Of a stretch of 64,000 nt of DNA, positions 8,288 to 18,400 are shown one piece after another. The stretch's first letter is position 1. Each line of letters starts with the position of its first letter. A model generated the notes under the pieces. That model had not been told where the DNA came from, did no database searches, and saw only the letters and a list, made by a program, of their open reading frames with translations. A program made the translations under genes and the position numbers. This stretch comes from Nitrosospira briensis (GTDB taxonomy: Bacteria; Pseudomonadota; Gammaproteobacteria; Burkholderiales; Nitrosomonadaceae), in the NCBI RefSeq assembly GCF_900115125.1, contig NZ_FOVJ01000001.1, forward strand, positions 529,852 through 593,851. Reading direction: 5' to 3'.

Positions 8288-10204
8288 TTAATTCGAGTTG
8301 CGATTTGCTATAGCTTGAGGGAGGGTGAAGAAGAATGTGCTGCCTTCACCCACCGCGGATTCGATCCAGATGTGGCCCCCATACATTTCCACAATTTTTT
8401 TTACCAGAGCCAGACCCACACCGGTGCTTTCTATTCGATCCCGGGGGGCGAGCGTCTGAAATAGCTGAAAGATCTTTTCGAAATGGCGGGATTCAATACC
8501 CGGCCCATTATCGGTAACGCTAAACTTCCACTGCTCGCCCTGAGCGCTGCACGCAATACGAATCTCGCTCAGGGGTTTATCCATGTATTTGATGGCGTTG
8601 GAAAGCAGGTTTTGAAATATCTGTTGGATGCGAGTTGGTTCTATGACGACGGTCGGCAGGGCATTTTCAACCGTAATGGTAACATTAGGCGGAGGATCGA
8701 GGAGGTCAATCACGTCTTGCACCATCTCTCCCACATCTACTGCCACTGGTGTTTCCCTGACCCGCCCTACGCGCGAATATTGCAGAATGCCATCGATCAA
8801 GTTCCCCATACGGTGCACCCTGCTGACAAGAAGGCGCATATGTTCTTTGCCTTCTTCATCGAACTTGTCGGCGTAGTCCGTCGAAAGCCAATCCGCCAGC
8901 GCACCAATCGCGCGCAGCGGTGCCTTTAGATCGTGAGATACGACATAGGCGAAACTCCTCAACTCCTCGTTGGCGCTTTCCAGGTCCGACATCAGGCTTG
9001 CTTTCAGTTCCTCTGCATGCTTACGTTCACTGATGTCGCGCAGAATGACGACAAACATGCGTTGTTCCTCGCCGTGCATCTCGACCACCGCAAGATCCAG
9101 AGGGAATAATGCGCCGCTCTTGCGCAGCCCCACGGCTTCAGTAACCACTCCGAGCCCTTTGGATCCTTCTATTTCCAGATATTTTCCGAAATAGTCGACG
9201 CGGCGGCCTTGCTCTTGCTCCAGTTCCGGGAACAGCTGGCCGATATTTTGCCCGATAATTTCACTCTCAGGGTAACCAAAAATTCGCTTGGCCGCGGGAT
9301 TAACCGTTTTGATCGCACCTTGTTCATTCACTGAGACGACACCGTCAATCAAATTACTCAGCAGAGCCTGGGTATGTGCTTCGCTGGCGCGAACCTGAGC
9401 GATCGTGTCCACCAGGCTATCCCGCATTTCCTTCAAGCCTTGCATGAGTTGACCGATTTCATCGTTCGAGAAAACTTCGATTTCCTGCCTTAAATTACCA
9501 GCGGCAACGCTGCGCGAAATGCTCACCAAGTCCTCCAGCGGCCGGAAAACGGCGCGAATGAACATACGGCTGAACAATGCAGCCAGAACAAGTGCAATTA
9601 TTATCGAGGCGACGAGAATGTTGCGAATGTTCTTGTAGCGTTGTTGTTCCTGATCATATTTTCTTCTGGCTTCGTCTACTTGCAGCAAAACAAGTGCGTC
9701 AATGGTCTCGCCGACCGGTATATACAGGGGACGAATTTTTTCGACGAGAATACGGTTCGCCTCCCCGATTTTATTTGCGCGTAAAGCGGCAACTGCCGGG
9801 ACGAGACCTTCGGTGACATATGTCCGATGGTCTTCGGCGAATTTTGCTGCAAGTTTTTGTTCCACCGGGGTCAGGTGCGTCTCTTTATACGCTTGCCAGG
9901 TCTCCCTTATTTCCGCCGTATTCTTTTCGACCTGCGTTGTTTTTTTATCGATGGTATCCGCCGTGGGCAGAACCAGCGCCGACGTGACCGCGAGGCGGTT
10001 TTTCAATAGGAGAGACTCGATATACCCCACCTGGCTGAGCGGAATGGCTCGATCGTGATATACGCTCCGCAAGCCCTCAATCGCATTGCTCATCCCGAAC
10101 AGCCCGATTATTCCCATTCCGAGCAGGAATGCTACCAGGAAGGACAGGGTAAAGATCAAGCGCGATTTGATGGTCAAGTTTTTAAATATATGGACCTGCA
10201 TCAT
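8288..10204 (-). CDS. Membrane sensor histidine kinase (HAMP-PAS-HisKA)
   Basis: 638 residues. A transmembrane helix (about 14-36) is followed by a helical periplasmic sensor of about 150 residues of the four-helix-bundle type seen in chemoreceptors, a second membrane helix (about 193-212), HAMP (212-265), PAS (275-395), the phosphoacceptor box AYVVSHDLKAPLRA, and an ATPase domain with LLSNAIKYM, DNGPGI and GVGLAL. It probably senses a periplasmic or membrane signal. The response regulator lies 15 bases downstream, so the pair is cotranscribed. Two adjacent ATGs open the gene (10204 and 10201) without a strong ribosome site. Confidence 0.9.
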   Translation of the reverse strand: MMQVHIFKNLTIKSRLIFTLSFLVAFLLGMGIIGLFGMSNAIEGLRSVYHDRAIPLSQVGYIESLLLKNRLAVTSALVLPTADTIDKKTTQVEKNTAEIRETWQAYKETHLTPVEQKLAAKFAEDHRTYVTEGLVPAVAALRANKIGEANRILVEKIRPLYIPVGETIDALVLLQVDEARRKYDQEQQRYKNIRNILVASIIIALVLAALFSRMFIRAVFRPLEDLVSISRSVAAGNLRQEIEVFSNDEIGQLMQGLKEMRDSLVDTIAQVRASEAHTQALLSNLIDGVVSVNEQGAIKTVNPAAKRIFGYPESEIIGQNIGQLFPELEQEQGRRVDYFGKYLEIEGSKGLGVVTEAVGLRKSGALFPLDLAVVEMHGEEQRMFVVILRDISERKHAEELKASLMSDLESANEELRSFAYVVSHDLKAPLRAIGALADWLSTDYADKFDEEGKEHMRLLVSRVHRMGNLIDGILQYSRVGRVRETPVAVDVGEMVQDVIDLLDPPPNVTITVENALPTVVIEPTRIQQIFQNLLSNAIKYMDKPLSEIRIACSAQGEQWKFSVTDNGPGIESRHFEKIFQLFQTLAPRDRIESTGVGLALVKKIVEMYGGHIWIESAVGEGSTFFFTLPQAIANRNSN

Positions 10205-10595
10205 TCAGATGGAAAAACCTTTTATTTGTTGTGCTCATCAGAGGTTGTAAATATACCTGCATGAGCCGAAAGTGAAAAACATCTTTTCATTAATCTGTTG
10301 TGGTCTTCTGTTCGGACTGGTTCCGGAGCGGGGCGCGGACACATCTATTATTTTGGGATGCTGAATTAACCGCAGCTCCAGTACGTCGTTTATCGAAAGC
10401 TGAACCGTACAGAAGTGTAACTCTTCTGTAACCTTCATAAGCAGCCATATGGTCTATTGAAAAACCGGTTTCGATGTGTACTATGATTAATCGGGAATCA
10501 TCGTATTCCTGACCCAACTACTCGTTCATGTCCACTAATTATTCGCGTCTCCGTAACGCGTGGCGGTCCAATTACCTTAAAGGAGGATAATAGCC
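10205..10595. other. Divergent intergenic region
   Basis: 391 bases between the minus-strand kinase and the plus-strand PEP-CTERM gene. It must hold both promoters. The only clear element is a strong AAAGGAGG ribosome site near 10579-10587. I looked for a sigma-54 type site, common before PEP-CTERM genes, and did not find a convincing match. Confidence 0.4.
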
Positions 10596-11186
10596 ATGAA
10601 ACTCAACATATTAGTTGCAGGATGTCTATTTACGGCTGCAGTAGCCATGCCAGCCGCCGCTGAAACGATAATTTATACAGCCGAGCTCAACGGTTTGAGC
10701 GAGGAGCCTTCGAATATGTCTCCCGCTCTCGGTACGGCGACAGTTACCATCGATACGGAACTGCGTACCATGCGCGTTGAGGAGAGCTTTAGCGGCCTCT
10801 TGGCAGAGACCACAGCTTCGCACATTCATTGCTGTACGTCTGTCCCAAATACCGGGCTCGCGGGTGTCGCAACCCCAATGCCAGCGTTTCCCGGATTCCC
10901 GTTGGGTGTGACGGCCGGCAGCCACGATCAAACCCTCGACATGAACGTTGATTCAAGCTACAACCCGCCATTTCTTGCAGCCAATGGAGGATCGGCTGTG
11001 AATGCATTCAATACACTGGTGGCGGGACTGGACAGCGGAACCGCGTACGCAAATATCCATACCAGCGAGTTCCCTGGGGGCGAGATTCGGGGCTTCCTTG
11101 CTCCCATACCGGAACCTGAAAGCTACGCGATGTTGCTTGGCGGTCTTGGCCTGTTAAGCGTGATGGTCCGTCGCCGCCGTGTGTGA
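10596..11186 (+). CDS. CHRD-domain PEP-CTERM sorting-signal protein
   Basis: 196 residues. A signal peptide (1-22, ending PAAAE) is followed by a CHRD-type domain (about 26-165) with the family's opening (YTAELNGLSEEP), an ASHIH motif and a closing HTSEFPGGEIRG. The C-terminus is a PEP-CTERM tripartite signal: PEPESYAM, a hydrophobic stretch, and RRRR. Known biology: such proteins are exported, cleaved by an exosortase and delivered to the surface or extracellular matrix. The exosortase itself is not in the window, but an exosortase-associated acyltransferase gene lies at 55146. The start is fixed by an AAAGGAGG site. A rho-independent terminator follows. Confidence 0.92.
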   Translation: MKLNILVAGCLFTAAVAMPAAAETIIYTAELNGLSEEPSNMSPALGTATVTIDTELRTMRVEESFSGLLAETTASHIHCCTSVPNTGLAGVATPMPAFPGFPLGVTAGSHDQTLDMNVDSSYNPPFLAANGGSAVNAFNTLVAGLDSGTAYANIHTSEFPGGEIRGFLAPIPEPESYAMLLGGLGLLSVMVRRRRV

Positions 11187-11208
11187 TCCAGGAGTTGTGT
11201 TACCAGAT

Positions 11209-11233
11209 GGGGGCCGATCGGCCCCCTTTTTTT
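11209..11233 (+). terminator. Rho-independent terminator of the PEP-CTERM gene
   Basis: A perfect 7-bp GC stem, GGGGGCC/GGCCCCC, with a GATC loop is followed by seven T residues, 23 bases after the stop codon. Confidence 0.93.
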
Positions 11234-11463
11234 GCGTTGGGAAGCGTAATTCCATATACCTGAATGAATTTTGATTGGCTCCGCCGGACGTATGGCAAGC
11301 GCACCTGCTTCTTGTGTCGTCCCTCCTTCCTTTACCTAGCTCTTGTGTCCGTCGATTCGGCCAGCCTGGACCAGGATGAGGAAGAGTTACCGTGAACATC
11401 GGGTAGCTGAACATATATCCGGTTTTCCTTACTTCGGGTTACAATTAACCGTTCAGATCAATT

Positions 11464-11552
11464 GCCCGGATGGTGAAATTGGTAGACACAAGGGACTTAA
11501 AATCCCTCGGGCTTAATCGCCCATGCCGGTTCGATTCCGGCTCCGGGCACCA
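11464..11552 (+). tRNA. tRNA-Leu(UAA)
   Basis: The acceptor arm GCCCGGA (11464-11470) pairs with TCCGGGC (11542-11548). The discriminator A and an encoded CCA follow. The anticodon stem AGGGA/TCCCT encloses the loop CTTAAAA with anticodon UAA. A long variable arm and a T-arm with GGTTCGATTCC are present, as expected for a class II leucine tRNA. It marks the downstream border of the minus-strand injection-system locus, 45 bases from the stop of its last gene. Confidence 0.96.
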
Positions 11553-11596
11553 AAAATCACAAGGTTTAAATATAGCGCTGCCCGTTATAGCCGCTG

Positions 11597-13090
11597 CTAA
11601 CCCATGCCTGTTTGACCGATAGGTCGCCGGCAATCCTGCGGCTCGATGTCCGGCTTTATCAGACATAATGGCGCGTAGTAGTGCCGTGGCCCCACAGGAC
11701 CAACAGCGGCAGGGATAGGTTTTTGATTCTCGTCTCGTATCAGTTCGCCTTTCGCGTTCACTTCATCGGGCCATTCCACATCACCCGTCACAACTCTAGT
11801 AGGGATGAGCCAATAATCCCCCACTCGATAATCTCCCTTCCGTGAAAACCAGATCTGTATTCCATCTTCGAGATCAATCCAACCGTTTTTTGCCTCTGCT
11901 TCACCTTTCAACATGAGAGCCCCGTTTATGCAGCCCTCACCGCTGTGATCCCACCGTCGGAGGAAAGGATGCAGGTTTTTTCCCCGCTCCGGTTCGGAAT
12001 TACAGGGAAGAGCCGTATCGGCGGCCACCGATAGCGTCACGGTCAGATCCACGCCATTAATTGCTTTAACCTTGATGAGCGGACCGGCTTGCGCACTCAT
12101 GGCAATTCGCTCGTCCATATACTCGACCCAATCTCCAGGCTTGAGGCCCAGGGATCGGTCGAGGCCCAAGTGCTCCAGCGTTACGGTCTGCTCCAGCCTT
12201 CCGGTCGTTTCGTGGATTTCGACTACTGGAAAGGTAACGGAACCGTTCTCCCTCGACCATTTGAATGTCGCGAATGTAGCGAGAGAATCACCGCCGGGGT
12301 CGTGGGCGCTACCGCCACAGTGTATCTCGACGCGATACAACTGATTCTCCGCTCCGCGGTAGCGCGACCGGGGCGAGACGGCGCATAGCTGATCAGCTGT
12401 AGTGTCACGGTCCCCGGTACGAGCGCGCAACCTGCCTGTACCCAGTGGGGGAAGATTAAAGTTTTTAAGTGGCTCTTCTGACGGCGAATCGCTACTTGGC
12501 CAGAAGGAGCTACCGCTGAACAACACTTTCACTTGCCATACTACTTGACTGCGGCTGCAGGTGTCAGGTCCGCCCAGCGCCACCTCACGAATATCCGCGT
12601 CCTCGACGTGCGTGATATGCCGCTCCCATACGTCAAGATAAAACAACAGTCCTTCGTTGCAATTCCGTATAACATCGAGCTCCGGCTGGTTTTCGGCAGG
12701 TAGCGCCAACTGCTCGCTGTAAAGGATGGCCTGGTCATTCTCCACGAGAATGCCTTCGACATAATAACGGCCGGGGCCGATTACGATATCGCCGCGATCG
12801 CGAACCGCGGTATTCAACTCTTCCTTCCGATTTTGTTCTGTTGGAAAGTTATTGATTGTATCGCTACATTTAGCTGCTTTGTTTGTGATAATCTCGAAAC
12901 CACGTTCACCAGGATCCGCAGGCCCTGCATGCGCCCCCAAAATATCCTTTGCCAGCGTGCGCAGGTAATGCAGGAGAATGGCATTCTGTTCATTCCAGTC
13001 AGCGTCTAGTTGAACGCGGCCTTGCTGCATCAGCACCCGGCTAAAGTGCTTGCTGGGATCGAATGTGTCGCGTGAAAAATCGCCCTTCAT
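11597..13090 (-). CDS. DUF6519-type eCIS-associated protein
   Basis: 497 residues opening MKGDFSRDTFDPSKHFSRV and LMQQGRVQLDADWNEQ, the signature start of the DUF6519 family found with contractile injection systems and phage-like baseplates. The rest is beta-rich with a DVWERHITHVED motif common in the family. It is the last gene of the long minus-strand eCIS operon, nine bases after the tail-protein-I-like gene, with an AGGAGA ribosome site. The biochemical role is not established; a baseplate or fibre-adaptor component is the usual guess. Length and opening are typical. Confidence 0.8.
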   Translation of the reverse strand: MKGDFSRDTFDPSKHFSRVLMQQGRVQLDADWNEQNAILLHYLRTLAKDILGAHAGPADPGERGFEIITNKAAKCSDTINNFPTEQNRKEELNTAVRDRGDIVIGPGRYYVEGILVENDQAILYSEQLALPAENQPELDVIRNCNEGLLFYLDVWERHITHVEDADIREVALGGPDTCSRSQVVWQVKVLFSGSSFWPSSDSPSEEPLKNFNLPPLGTGRLRARTGDRDTTADQLCAVSPRSRYRGAENQLYRVEIHCGGSAHDPGGDSLATFATFKWSRENGSVTFPVVEIHETTGRLEQTVTLEHLGLDRSLGLKPGDWVEYMDERIAMSAQAGPLIKVKAINGVDLTVTLSVAADTALPCNSEPERGKNLHPFLRRWDHSGEGCINGALMLKGEAEAKNGWIDLEDGIQIWFSRKGDYRVGDYWLIPTRVVTGDVEWPDEVNAKGELIRDENQKPIPAAVGPVGPRHYYAPLCLIKPDIEPQDCRRPIGQTGMG

Positions 13091-13099
13091 TTTTTTCTC

Positions 13100-15403
13100 C
13101 TAGTTTTCAAGCAAAATGCCGGCTTCCATGCCAGCAGGCGTATATTCATCAAGCCGGGCGCGCAGGTTTGCAGTTCTTTGCGGACTAAACAGATCGTGGA
13201 ATACACCCATCTCTGATTCATCCTCCGCTCCGGCTGAAATCTCTTCCGCGCAATCTGGCGCAAGCTGGCAGTAGGCGGACATGCCGTAGTGGATGCTTCC
13301 AAAACGGGGGCGCACACGCTCAGATTCGCGTTGCCTGGCTTTCTCCTTCTCGTCGGCTGCGAGGGTTGGTTCGAGATCATTCAGCGCGGCGACGACGTGG
13401 TCTGGTTGACAGTGATACCTTTGTGGCGTGCGCGAATCGGGGGTAACGTAGCAAAAGCGCATGCATCCGGTCTGGCGGCGGCCAACCCGAACCAGGCTCA
13501 TGAAGATCGAGTTCTCTCCCAGCATGATCGCATGCGTATTGACCGCGCCAATCACGGTGCTACGGACGATCGACAATCGTGCAAAAGCCAGCGGCAGGCA
13601 TGGCGCCCCGATTGCCACAAGCGCTTCACTTGTTGCATCAACAATGCTGTCGCTAATCGAGATGTCGACCGGGTCGGTCTGCACTTCATTGGCGGATACA
13701 TAAATCGAGCCGATAATGCTTGCCTCGACGATAATTTTTGCCCGCGTCTGGAATAGCTCCAGGCTGGGCTCGTTTGGCCGCTTTGGCTCGCAGCCGGATT
13801 CAAGCTCCCACCCCGGAATAAGGGTTGAGTGGCGAATGATCACATCGCAGAGGTCACCTTCCGCGGCGCGTTCGCGATCCGAACAATCAGGGCCGTTGAC
13901 CTGCAGGCCTCGCCCGGCCACCATCAATCCATCGAGCTTGAAACGGCTGGCCTTTTTGCCTGAGATCGCAAAGGCGTCGGGCCGGTCGGTTGCGTTGTCG
14001 ATCAACCGGATTATCGGGCGGGTCCGATTGGCTGCCCTTAACTGCAAGCTTTCCCCTGCTTCCAATTCAATCGTTAGCGACTCGCTATATACCGAGCTAT
14101 CCTCGATCTGGATTACCGCAGCGCGCAACTCTTCCTTTGCCTGCCGCCACAACTCTTTCTCTTCCGTCAAATCCGGTTCAGGACCCAGCGCCGTCTGATC
14201 CGTTCGCCATCTTACAAGTGCCGCATTAATAGTCTCCGATGTGTCTGGCCCGGGCTTGTCTTTCGTCACCCGGTAAAGCGCGAAGCTGGCAGGCTGAGAC
14301 AAAACTCGCGGATACTCTCCGCCACCCATATCGGCGCTGAAGGCATAGTGATAGGTAACCCACACGCCGTGCTTCGGTAACTGCTTATCTGGAAAGACAA
14401 TACGCCCCAACACCGGGTCCACTGCCACTCGCTGCCGTGGAGCCCGATAATGCCAGTCTGTAAGATCGGCAGGAATAACAAGATTTGCTGGAATCGGTTG
14501 GGGCGCTCCCTTGGCGGGCCAGCCCGGCGCGTAGATGGCTATGCTTTTTTGAGCGCCGTAATAGGTTGCCGAAGCCTTTGCCCTTAATGGCCGCAAACCT
14601 AGCCGCTCTTCCAACGCCCTTCGGCGAATCGCCGTGGGAAGATTGACCTCGTCAGCAATGTGAGTCGGATCCCCTTGAGGCTCAGGCCTGGTATAGAGGG
14701 GGCTGTCATTCCCCAGCACACTGAACGTGAAATACTGTGCTCCCTGGTTCTCCACGCAATAGGCTGGCGCGTGCGTCACCGAATATGACCTGAGGCGCCA
14801 CACAAATACTCCAACGGTGGGGATATTGTGGCGTCCGGACGAGTGCCGGGATTGAATGCGCCGTACATCCACCGTGTGCGCCAGCTGTTCGAACGGCGTA
14901 TTAACGAGGTCAAGGGCATGGCCATCGCGCAAGTCAGCCGTTCGCCCACGGTCGCGCCGCTGGTGGTCCAGGTGCTGAGTCCAGCCCAGCAAAGTGTAGA
15001 ACTCTACCGCCCGGGCCGGCCACCCCGTCACGTTATTTGCAAGCAGTTCGAGCAAGGCAAGCGTGCCTTTACGCCGGCGCGAGCCCAGGGTGGCGGCAAC
15101 GTCCCGCCGCGGAACTAAAACCTTGTTCAGGCTCCGCGTTGCTTCCGCAGATGATTTCGTGCCCGCGTTTGAAACGTCCTGCACAGCTCGATAGCCGATC
15201 AAATCGCCGATGTAGGGAACGACCCAGTCATCGCACGTTTCGATAAACCAGTTATCATAAAGCCGCGCAATATCCTTCTCGATCACATCGGCCTGTTCGC
15301 CGATAACCCGAAGCAGCGCACGTAGTGGATAGCCCCTTTCGGCGTCGCGTACCCGATGCACGGCGGGCAGCAATTCGTACAACCTGTCTGGCGATTCGTT
15401 CAT
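13100..15403 (-). CDS. Phage tail protein I-like eCIS baseplate protein
   Basis: 767 residues. The first 110 residues (YELLPAVHRVRDAE, LRALLRVIGEQ and YDNWFIETCDDWVVPYIGDLIGY) match the tail-protein-I-like domain seen in eCIS and related tail clusters. The central part is variable. Residues of about 480-680 contain repeated short strand motifs (ISISDSIVDA, ARLSIVRSTVIG) suggestive of a right-handed beta-helix, a fold used in fibres and spikes. The ATG overlaps the stop of the upstream baseplate gene as ATGA. It probably sits at the baseplate periphery and could replace the tail fibre that is otherwise missing from this locus (inference). Confidence 0.7.
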   Translation of the reverse strand: MNESPDRLYELLPAVHRVRDAERGYPLRALLRVIGEQADVIEKDIARLYDNWFIETCDDWVVPYIGDLIGYRAVQDVSNAGTKSSAEATRSLNKVLVPRRDVAATLGSRRRKGTLALLELLANNVTGWPARAVEFYTLLGWTQHLDHQRRDRGRTADLRDGHALDLVNTPFEQLAHTVDVRRIQSRHSSGRHNIPTVGVFVWRLRSYSVTHAPAYCVENQGAQYFTFSVLGNDSPLYTRPEPQGDPTHIADEVNLPTAIRRRALEERLGLRPLRAKASATYYGAQKSIAIYAPGWPAKGAPQPIPANLVIPADLTDWHYRAPRQRVAVDPVLGRIVFPDKQLPKHGVWVTYHYAFSADMGGGEYPRVLSQPASFALYRVTKDKPGPDTSETINAALVRWRTDQTALGPEPDLTEEKELWRQAKEELRAAVIQIEDSSVYSESLTIELEAGESLQLRAANRTRPIIRLIDNATDRPDAFAISGKKASRFKLDGLMVAGRGLQVNGPDCSDRERAAEGDLCDVIIRHSTLIPGWELESGCEPKRPNEPSLELFQTRAKIIVEASIIGSIYVSANEVQTDPVDISISDSIVDATSEALVAIGAPCLPLAFARLSIVRSTVIGAVNTHAIMLGENSIFMSLVRVGRRQTGCMRFCYVTPDSRTPQRYHCQPDHVVAALNDLEPTLAADEKEKARQRESERVRPRFGSIHYGMSAYCQLAPDCAEEISAGAEDESEMGVFHDLFSPQRTANLRARLDEYTPAGMEAGILLEN

Positions 15404-18400
15404 GTCTTGATTTCCTGCAAAATCAAGGTATCCGGCACTTCCGGCGCCAGGTAGGCGAGCTGGTTCGCTTCGATCGGTATGCGGTGCAGAAGCTTGGGCA
15501 TGACAGGCTTGGCAGCTTCCTCCCGCTGCCCCGCGGGCGCCGAAACAGAGAATCCTGCCAGAAGCTCTGTTTCAGAAATCTTGTCAAATACATCAACGTC
15601 GACGTAAATCACGCCCCGAACATTCTGGATCACCCTGACGGCTTCGGCCAGCAACAAATCTTCGCCTAGCTCCAGCTTCTCGAAGCCGAACGCTTCGAGC
15701 ATTGCGGTTCTTATTTTCGGTTCGAGAATCTCCCATAAATGGTCCGGATGAATCCTTACGTTCGCGCTTATTACCAAAGCCAGCCGCTCGCGCACCTTGA
15801 GCTGAATCGGCATATGCGGGTCCCCATGGCGGTGCAGGGCTGCGTTCAGATTGCGGTAGAGGTCAGAACTCTCGTCGATGGGTATGTCTTCCGCTCCGGC
15901 AATGGTTACCTGTACAAAGTGCTGGCGCCCGCCAGTCGAGCGGATAGCGGCAGCCTTGCCGATCCCGGCAAAGGTACGGGTGAAATCGGCGTAATCCGAT
16001 GTCGAAACGAGACGGTCCAGCGCAAGCAAAGCAAGCGGCACATTTTTGCGCGCTTGATCCCGGCTTTCCTTATCCGCTCCACCAGAGGCGCGGATAGGGT
16101 TGATGACCGCTTTCACGCCCAGCGGACGAGTTGCGAGCAAACTGATCTGGCTAGCCCGTACGTTTCCGGGTTTGCCAATGCCACTGCGATAAACCGCCCT
16201 GATGTTCTCCTGGCCCGTAGGCAACCGCGCGCCACGCTCGCCGTTGCCGAATGTAATTGTCGTTTTCTCGTCGTCATTTTGAAAGGTAATGAACTTCCGG
16301 TCACGCTCCCCCAGCGCGGATAGATTCCCGGCCTCGTGCCATTCGATATCGTTCACGCGTGCTTCCAGCGTGCTCGCGATACCGGAGACAGTAGGAGCCG
16401 AAACATAAGTAAGCGGGAATTGCTTCAGCTCGAATGACTGAAATGCCTTCGACGCATCCCCGCTTCCCAGTACCTCCCTCCGCGTCTCACCATGCGTCGC
16501 TTTCACTACATTAGCATATATCGTGACCGTTTCCCGCTTGTAACAATACGCGAGTTTTTTGTCGAACTTGATGAAGGTGTGGAGCTTGTCGCCGGGTAAT
16601 GGCTTCTCTTTATTTTTGTTATCACCGTGGTCCATGCCCACAATTTGGGTTGTTGTTTGAGTTTTTTGTACTACTTCTGCCAGCATCACTAGCTCGCTTG
16701 CCGTTATGCCACTCGTCCCAGCAAGGTCCGTTCGCTCACCTGAAACGATCATCCATCGGCCGGGCTCGAGACCATCGTAAACCCCATCCAATTCGACCTC
16801 ATCGCCACAAATTTCGTATTGAGCGGGTTCCTCCGCTAGAGCCAACTCTTCGCTCTGGCAATACACCGTAGTGGTGCGCACGAGCTTGAAATCATCCTTT
16901 TCCGGGCACGGAAGTGCTTCTAGGGAAGACTGTTCGAGAGGCGCAGCTCTTTCTCTTTTTGCGTCCCACCACTTCTCGGCGAATGTTAGTCTGGTTGTTT
17001 TGGCCGTTAACCCGTACTCTCCACGAGAGATAGCTACTGCGTGCGTAATGTTTTTCACAATTGGAACATATTCACCCTCCGCCTCGCAGTTTTGCTTTTG
17101 ACGTTGGATCACGGCATAACTCCCTGACAGAACTTGCTCATAGACTGTATCCAAATAAGCTATATTTGCTTTTTCGTCGTTTGCGAGCGCCCATTCGCAC
17201 CACTCGTTTTGCGGTCTCAAATTGCCGGCGTGGGGATTAAACGTCCCTGGTCCCTTTTCCTGTTCCTCTTCGGTGTAATACGGCTCATATCGAGGTTCTT
17301 TTGGCGCATTGTGCCCAAACAATGACGCCGCCTTGCGCAGCGCGTAGACTTTAATTCCCGGCTTTTCTGTTACCTCGGCATTGCCCAAGGCTGGATATAA
17401 CGTAGAGTTCAAACGCGGCGAAAGTGTCGATATCAGCTTTGGAAAGATTTCCGCTTGTGCGGAAAACGTGCTTTTCACTGGGCGCGCCAGTTCCTTTGCA
17501 TTTGCAGGCGGAATCGAAGGCGGCGCTTTTAGTTGACCCAGAAATAATTCTATGTTTTCCTGGCCAGGTGCTGGCTTGACGGCGGTTGTTGCCTCTACTC
17601 GGCTTGGGCGTTTAATCGCATCATTGCCAAGCACGTTCAGTGCACCGGCGAGCAGGGCAGTTACATGGTTGACCCAGGAAATAATTTGTTCCTCGGTCTC
17701 ACCGTTTTTCATTTTTTCTCGTACGTTCTTCACCCCTTGCTCCCATAGCGATAGCTTGGGGTACAGATATCGCAAATATTCTGTCAATTCTTGAGTCGTG
17801 GCGCGGGCATTCAACCGATCAGTCAATTCTTGCCCGATCCTGTTCCTTATTTTCAGTGCATTGTATGCTTCGGGTAGATCGTGGCCTCTTGAGTCACAAG
17901 TTTTCGCTAACTCTTCGATTATCTGACGGGCAGGGTCACCACCGTTCCATGAGCGGAAAAACACCTGGGTGCGGTCCGCCTTACTGTCAGGCTTGATTTC
18001 GTAAACGCGAAACGGGAGGGGATCGGCTCCATCAATCCCAAAATCCATCAGCAATACATCGTTGGGCTTCAGATTGGTCGATATGCCTTTCAAGTACACT
18101 GAACCGCCGGGCTGCTGGATAGATCGAGGTTGCAGGATAGATCGAGGTGTCTGCGGCTGTGTCATCCGTGGTTTCAACGCATTCCATTCATGACGCGCCA
18201 TAAGGGGCTCCGAAGTCTCGAAAGCCTGCATTTGTTCGCCGGGCGCGGGAATACTATTGACCTTTGCACCTCTGGGTATCTCGACCGGCAGCATGTCCTT
18301 TTCAATCGTATAGGCCAGGTATACGCTTGCTGCAACGCCGGGCCGGGAGCGGTAACCGACCAATCGAGCCTGTTCGAGTATCGAACGCCGCTCTGTGGCA

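Noticed and set aside
13289-13756. 155-residue plus-strand frame inside the tail-protein-I-like gene
   Set aside because: It is antisense to a gene with clear homology and has no supporting motif.
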